From NCBI GenBank assembly GCA_964415445.1, contig CAYQAE010000003.1:6192-61534 (forward strand): 55,343 nt of DNA, in the 5' to 3' direction. Shown piece by piece: positions 51,019-55,343 of the stretch (the stretch's first letter is position 1; every line of letters starts with the position of its first letter). Made by a program: the position numbers and the translations under genes. The notes beneath the pieces are model-generated. The model was not told where the DNA came from. It made no database searches and saw nothing but the letters and a program-made list of their open reading frames with translations. This DNA comes from CAYQAE01 sp964415445 [NCBI: uncultured archaeon] (GTDB taxonomy: Archaea; CAYQAE01).

Positions 51019-52478
51019 AATATTTCATCTTCTTGTTTATAACTTCTATTAATTTTTATTGCTATATGTGCTTTTTGAATTTCCATCCCTAAATATGCAC
51101 TGTGAGTTAGACTATCAACTAAATTTAGTTCAATTATTTTTTTGTATAATTTAGAAGGATCAGATGATCTTAAGGTAAGTTTGGGCTTATTTTTCTCAAA
51201 AAATGTAGCACAAATAAATTTTTCATCTATAAATATCTTAAAGAACATCTTTTTTTCAATTTTGGGCTCTTTAACTTTGTCAATATCAATAATGTCTTTT
51301 GCATAAGTTGGATAGAATTTTTTTGCTCTTTTTTCTTTTATGCGCAAAAGATCAATACCTAAATCTTTTGGAGGTCTATTTTTGGAAATAAACATCATTT
51401 TTGAAGCAATAGATAACTCTTCTACGCTTTTGTAACATTTTCGACTCTCTTCTGGCGTAAATAATATATTCACTCCTATTTCCTGACCAATCGATGCCAA
51501 AAGTGCATTAACACCCAAACTATCTGCATCTATTAATTCCGTGACATTTCCCACACCAAAAAATAGAGGCATATATTTTTCTTTTTCTCGAAATAACCTA
51601 TAAGCTTCTATTGAATCTACTAAATTCATAAGAGGCGGATTTAAAAGTGGGTCTGCAATTGAATTTGTATCTATTTTTTCAATTAAATCAAATAAAAAAT
51701 TAATTCGATCTTTAGGATTATTTATTACCCCTTTGGTAGTTTTTGGTATAACAACAGCAGGTATATCTAGAGATTTTGATATTTCATAATTATTTTCATC
51801 TAAACTTAATACTAAATCACATTTTGCATCTTGAGCATTCAGAAGAATTTTTTCAGATGCACTATCTACACTCAATATCCCAGAATATTTTTCTCTTGCA
51901 AATTCAATAATTTCCATCGCTTTATTATAATCTGAATCGATTCCAAATCCAAGATCAATAATATCTGCTTTAGAATTTTTGAAATATTCTATTTTTGATT
52001 TTAAATCTTCTTTTTTAAATTTATCAGCATTTGAAATTTCTGCCATCACTCGCATAGGATAGTCTATACCAATTTTTAGCCCTCTAATCTCTATTCCTCT
52101 CTTTAGAGGTATACTTTCAGCTTTTTCTATTATTTTTGAAATTTCATTATCTTTTTTGATTTTAATTATCTCATCTGCGGGCTTTTTTGTGCTTAATTCA
52201 TCAATCTTTAGATTATCTAAAACATATCTGAGATTTGAAATTTCAATTGGACCTTTCCTTATAGGTATACCTAGTTCATTTTCAATTTTTGATACATCAT
52301 AACCAATACTACCTGGTATAATGATTCCATCATATTTTTTGTTTTGTATTTTTTTTTTAAGAATTGAAGGAGGAATTAGCGAAGCTACATCTACAGGAAT
52401 TTTTAGAATATCGTAGTTTGGAAATTCAGATTTAATTTTTTCATAAGCTAGTCTTGCAGTAACTAAAAGAAGATTCAT
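51015..52478 (-). CDS. Dihydropteroate synthase-related protein
   Basis: The protein has 487 residues. The C-terminal two-thirds form a TIM barrel with DHPS-like segments (IIDLGFGIDSDYNKAMEIIEFAREKYSGILSVDSASEKILLNAQDAKCDLVLSLD, then NPPLMNLVDSIEAYRLFREKEKYMPLFFGVGNVTEL). The N-terminal part (LVTARLAYEKIKSE, GIIIPGSIGYDVSKIE) is the extra domain found in the methanogen version. Such proteins are candidates for the pterin-coupling step of tetrahydromethanopterin synthesis; the exact reaction is unsettled. It overlaps the next upstream gene by 4 nt in a three-gene operon. Confidence 0.82.
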   Translation of the reverse strand: MNLLLVTARLAYEKIKSEFPNYDILKIPVDVASLIPPSILKKKIQNKKYDGIIIPGSIGYDVSKIENELGIPIRKGPIEISNLRYVLDNLKIDELSTKKPADEIIKIKKDNEISKIIEKAESIPLKRGIEIRGLKIGIDYPMRVMAEISNADKFKKEDLKSKIEYFKNSKADIIDLGFGIDSDYNKAMEIIEFAREKYSGILSVDSASEKILLNAQDAKCDLVLSLDENNYEISKSLDIPAVVIPKTTKGVINNPKDRINFLFDLIEKIDTNSIADPLLNPPLMNLVDSIEAYRLFREKEKYMPLFFGVGNVTELIDADSLGVNALLASIGQEIGVNILFTPEESRKCYKSVEELSIASKMMFISKNRPPKDLGIDLLRIKEKRAKKFYPTYAKDIIDIDKVKEPKIEKKMFFKIFIDEKFICATFFEKNKPKLTLRSSDPSKLYKKIIELNLVDSLTHSAYLGMEIQKAHIAIKINRSYKQEDEIF

Positions 52479-53152
52479 TTAATTATCTCCAATAATTGTT
52501 TTGGTGATTTTAAAATAGTGACATTTTGAGTATTTTTTAGCTTATCTAAATTATTTAAGTCTATTTGTTTTGCATATATTTTCATAGGATAACCTTTTAC
52601 TATCGCATCTTTTGGACATTTCTCTATACATATATAACAAGAATTGCATTTATCAAAATCAATTTTTAACCTACCATTATATTTTATTGCATCTTTTGGG
52701 CAGTATTTTTGAGGATAGCAAATTTCACAATCGCAAAGCTTATCCTTTATATAAAAGGGAATTTTAATTTTAATTTCTTTTTTTTGATCTGTGGGAAATA
52801 TCAAAGATTCAATTTTATTTTTTTGGCTATCTGAATATGCATTTGTAACTAGAGTATCACAAATTCCATATACCATCTTAGCAATTGAATTAGTTGTACA
52901 TGGTGCTATAATTATTTTATCATAGTTCTTTAGACAAATATTTCTTGCAATTTTTGTGCTATATTCAATATCTGAATATATGAATTTTGAGATATTTTCG
53001 ATTTTTTTAAAAAAACCATACATTTTAGCGACTTTTTTCCCAATTTTTGAAAAACAAACAGATATAGTATGTTTTTTTGATATTTTAGACATTATTTCTA
53101 CAGTTTTGTTTAATTTAAAACCAGCGCCTGTTATACACCACAATATATGCAT
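52475..53152 (-). CDS. Archaeoflavoprotein fused to a 2[4Fe-4S] ferredoxin
   Basis: The protein has 225 residues. The N-terminal flavoprotein fold (HILWCITGAGFKLNKTVEIM; IIIAPCTTNSIAKMVYGICDTLVTNA) is of the AfpA/dihydromethanopterin reductase (DmrX) type. The C-terminus has two ferredoxin-like cysteine clusters (CDCEICYPQKYC and CNSCYICIEKCPKDAI). It would pass electrons from ferredoxin to FMN and on to a pterin. It shares single-base and 4-base overlaps with its operon partners, which points to a joint role in pterin synthesis. Confidence 0.82.
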   Translation of the reverse strand: MHILWCITGAGFKLNKTVEIMSKISKKHTISVCFSKIGKKVAKMYGFFKKIENISKFIYSDIEYSTKIARNICLKNYDKIIIAPCTTNSIAKMVYGICDTLVTNAYSDSQKNKIESLIFPTDQKKEIKIKIPFYIKDKLCDCEICYPQKYCPKDAIKYNGRLKIDFDKCNSCYICIEKCPKDAIVKGYPMKIYAKQIDLNNLDKLKNTQNVTILKSPKQLLEIIK

Positions 53153-53742
53153 TATATATCATCTATTAGTTTTTTTAATAATTCTTTTTCATCTGTTCCT
53201 GTTTTTGAGATTACTTCTTTAAAATAATTTAGGTTTTTATCAAGTTTGTTTTTTGACAAAATAATGGAAGACTCAACTAAGGCGTTATTTGCCCTCGAAA
53301 ATAAATTAGGTGCCCTTTTTTTAAGTCTATATTTTTCAATTTTAAAATACATTTTAGCATATTTAGAAGTTCCTATCTCGTCTTTTTTTTCTAAAATACG
53401 GTATTTTTTTAGTTTAATTTTAACATACCCATATGATTCAGCTAAGGTGGTGGGCATATCAAATTCTTTGTTGTATTTTAGATCTAGTTTGTTTAACATT
53501 GATTTGACAAATTTTTTTCCATCGCAAGTTATGTTTATCAAAGCTAAATTAGTGTCTTTTATATTCTGATATGTTTTGGTAGTTAAATGTGGTTCTATTA
53601 AAATTTCAGATGATTTTAAAAATTTAATACCCATAGAAGCTGCGTTATATTTACCTAATTTAGATTTTGTGGATATTATACATTCATAATGTTTATTCTC
53701 TTCTATATTTAATTTTTTCACTAAATTTAGGTAAGAATTCAA
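53152..53742 (-). CDS. DUF447 family FMN-binding protein
   Basis: The protein has 196 residues. The split-barrel flavin-binding sequence IEENKHYECIISTKSKLGKYNAASMGIKFLKSSEILIEPHLTTKTYQNIKDTNLALINIT matches DUF447, a family found in H4MPT-containing archaea and methylotrophs. It is the first gene of the operon, whose order is DUF447, flavoprotein-ferredoxin, DHPS-like. A role in methanopterin or methanofuran synthesis is inferred from this company. Confidence 0.82.
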   Translation of the reverse strand: MNSYLNLVKKLNIEENKHYECIISTKSKLGKYNAASMGIKFLKSSEILIEPHLTTKTYQNIKDTNLALINITCDGKKFVKSMLNKLDLKYNKEFDMPTTLAESYGYVKIKLKKYRILEKKDEIGTSKYAKMYFKIEKYRLKKRAPNLFSRANNALVESSIILSKNKLDKNLNYFKEVISKTGTDEKELLKKLIDDI

Positions 53743-53788
53743 TTTTCTCTAAATATGTTTAATTAAAATTTTTAAGAAATGTAGGATT

Positions 53789-55343
53789 TTATTTTTTTGA
53801 ACCCTTCTTTAGCTCTTCAATTGATTCTTCTATTGCCAAATCTAGATCTGATTTGGCTTTTTTTGAAGTTAGTTCTCCAAAAAAGTCACCTTGCTCTTTT
53901 TCTTTCGTCTCTTCACCTTTTGTTAATTCTGGGAAAAGATTCTCTTCACTTAATTTATCTTCTTTGAGTTGTTCACCACAGACTAAACAGAATTTATCAT
54001 TTTGTGATATAGGTCCACCACAATTTGGACATTTTAGACCTGCTGATTTTTTAACTTTAATTAAACCTAAAGCCGCAGCTAAGGTGGCTATTAATGTTAT
54101 TAATGTAGCTAGATGATCTTCGGGATCTTGAAAAGTATCCAAAATATTTTGGAATGATTTTTCAAAAAAATCTTTAGATGTTTCATATTCAATATTATCA
54201 TCCCCAGTATTATCTGAATTTATTTCAGGAAAATCCCCTGATGTGTAATTTTCAGAGGTAGTAAAAGATTTTGTAGGTGAAGTTGTGACTTTTCCATTAC
54301 TATCTTCTGCTTTAATCCAAATATTTACGGTTTGTGGAATACTTAACTCTTTTAAAAAAGATAAATTAGCCCTGTATCTATTTGTAGATACTTCTTGCAT
54401 ATCTATTATCCCAGTTTGCACATCAGAAATACTATAATGTAATTTAACTTCAACATTATTGTAATCATATACATTTGCATAAATATCAATACTCTCCCCA
54501 ACTATAATCTCTTCAGGATATGTTATGTTTGTGATACCTGGGGGGTTTACATCATTATAATTTGTAAGACCGGCTGCCCAGGTTAGCATATTAATGTAGA
54601 GTTGTTGAGAATAAGGCCAACCATCAGGAGCACCACCTAAATTTTCATAAACATCATCTGTTTGATAATTCAATCTATTGTCATATCCAAAATCCAATCC
54701 ACAGATTACTATGCGACCTCCAGCGGTACTTTCACCGTTTATATCATAAGTAAATAAAACTGTTTTATTTCGATCTCCATCAATAGTTAATATAATATCT
54801 GAATCATCTACACTTGAATTAACTTTCCAATATTGAAGATAATCAGGATTCAGTGGTATTTCATCAAAGTCAATATTATTTAATATTGGATGAGTATTAT
54901 TTACTTTTAATTCTCCAGGGTTTGGTTTATAATCACCATGTGCAAATTCCATAGGTAAAATGTTTGATAGAGTAGTTTGGTCCCAATATCCCCCTTCATC
55001 ATCAATAGAATCTGATCCTCCAAAAGATCTTACTCCACCTAAGAAAACAGCGTTTTTATCATCAAGATAACTTACTATACTCTCCCAAACATCATCTAAA
55101 TAGTTGTAACCACTACTATTGACACGACTAGCATTTAGTTGCCCTAATACAAATACTTCAAGATCTTTATGATGGTCAGTTTTTTCTAAGTTTTTAAGAT
55201 TAGCGGTATATTCCCATGGATCTTCATCACCCCAATCTGTACGCCATGGCCTTCCCCAGAATTTATTAGTCCAAATTGTTGCCTCAGCAGATCCTGTTTT
55301 GTCAGGATCAAATCCTTCTTTAAATCCAGAATTCAATGCCCAT
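53789..55343 (-). CDS. Secreted/membrane protein with glutamine-amidotransferase-like domain, partial
   Basis: The minus-strand frame is open to the window edge; a TTG at 55336 is not the true start, because the frame continues upstream. The visible 515 residues begin in a beta/alpha region (AVFLGGVRSFGGSDSIDDEGGYWDQTTLSNILPMEF and RIVICGLDFGYDNRL) resembling class I amidotransferase/ThuA-like extracellular domains. A beta-sandwich (NITYPEEIIVGESIDIYANVYDYNNVEVKLHYSI) and one membrane helix (LATLITLIATLAAALGLI) follow. Next come a cytosolic zinc ribbon (CPNCGGPI...CLVCGEQL) and an acidic tail. The N-terminus lies outside the window. Confidence 0.65.
   Translation of the reverse strand, partial: WALNSGFKEGFDPDKTGSAEATIWTNKFWGRPWRTDWGDEDPWEYTANLKNLEKTDHHKDLEVFVLGQLNASRVNSSGYNYLDDVWESIVSYLDDKNAVFLGGVRSFGGSDSIDDEGGYWDQTTLSNILPMEFAHGDYKPNPGELKVNNTHPILNNIDFDEIPLNPDYLQYWKVNSSVDDSDIILTIDGDRNKTVLFTYDINGESTAGGRIVICGLDFGYDNRLNYQTDDVYENLGGAPDGWPYSQQLYINMLTWAAGLTNYNDVNPPGITNITYPEEIIVGESIDIYANVYDYNNVEVKLHYSISDVQTGIIDMQEVSTNRYRANLSFLKELSIPQTVNIWIKAEDSNGKVTTSPTKSFTTSENYTSGDFPEINSDNTGDDNIEYETSKDFFEKSFQNILDTFQDPEDHLATLITLIATLAAALGLIKVKKSAGLKCPNCGGPISQNDKFCLVCGEQLKEDKLSEENLFPELTKGEETKEKEQGDFFGELTSKKAKSDLDLAIEESIEELKKGSKK

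Overview
The window comes from an AT-rich archaeon (roughly 30% GC by eye). The archaeal markers are the cluster rpl21e - rpoF (Rpb4) - DUF655 - rsmA/ksgA, TATA boxes of the form TTTATATA, leaderless or GGTGA-led starts, T-tract terminators, and many proteins rich in N-glycosylation sequons. A DUF447 / archaeoflavoprotein-ferredoxin / dihydropteroate-synthase-like operon at the right end suggests tetrahydromethanopterin metabolism (methanogens, Asgard archaea and relatives). I cannot fix the lineage further.

Layout. 0-2 kb: a partial HepT-like gene and an AbiEi/AbiEii pair. 2-6.3 kb: the core operon on the minus strand, in which a 2.2 kb cassette (AAA+DUF4143 ATPase, HEPN, MNT nucleotidyltransferase) sits between DUF655 and rsmA, flanked by an exact 27-bp direct repeat made from the old gene junction. 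6.5-7.5 kb: an ATPase that has lost its P-loop half. 7.7-21.6 kb: an accessory region with a guanylate-kinase-like NTPase, two damaged Nudix genes, a glycosylated surface protein, a 1332-residue coiled-coil protein, a 1077-residue membrane protein resembling family-2 glycosyltransferases, and a membrane zinc-ribbon protein. 21.7-37.5 kb: cell-surface genes, namely a 3746-residue repeat protein carrying two glycosidase-like barrels and two tandem LanC-like/calcium-repeat proteins. 37.6-50 kb: VapBC, a membrane-anchored PD-(D/E)XK protein, UDP-glucose dehydrogenase, a degenerate KaiC-like ATPase, a MacB-type ABC exporter, a MetE-type methyltransferase, an HTH-CBS regulator, a HAD protein and membrane proteins. 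50-55.3 kb: a membrane protein, the pterin-related operon and a truncated surface protein.

The most unusual signal is in the 7.7-21 kb region. Three genes (starts 7936, 11174, 17357) have long 5' leaders (about 220, 365 and 365 nt) that share an ATCACGTTCAT box followed by hairpin - hairpin - U6/7 - hairpin. The hairpins differ in sequence but keep pairing through compensatory changes. Looser versions of the hairpin-U6-hairpin layout precede other genes here, including the giant surface protein. The same three genes have coding sequences unusually rich in perfect stem-loops, up to 12 bp, with the 11174 gene almost a chain of them. I interpret this as a family of structured, probably attenuated mRNAs serving mostly envelope-related genes. 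The structure and pairing are read directly from the sequence; the regulatory role is inference.

Likely reading-frame defects sit in A-runs at a Nudix gene (about 10043) and at the start of the metE-like gene (about 47935). They may be assembly errors, real mutations or recoding sites.
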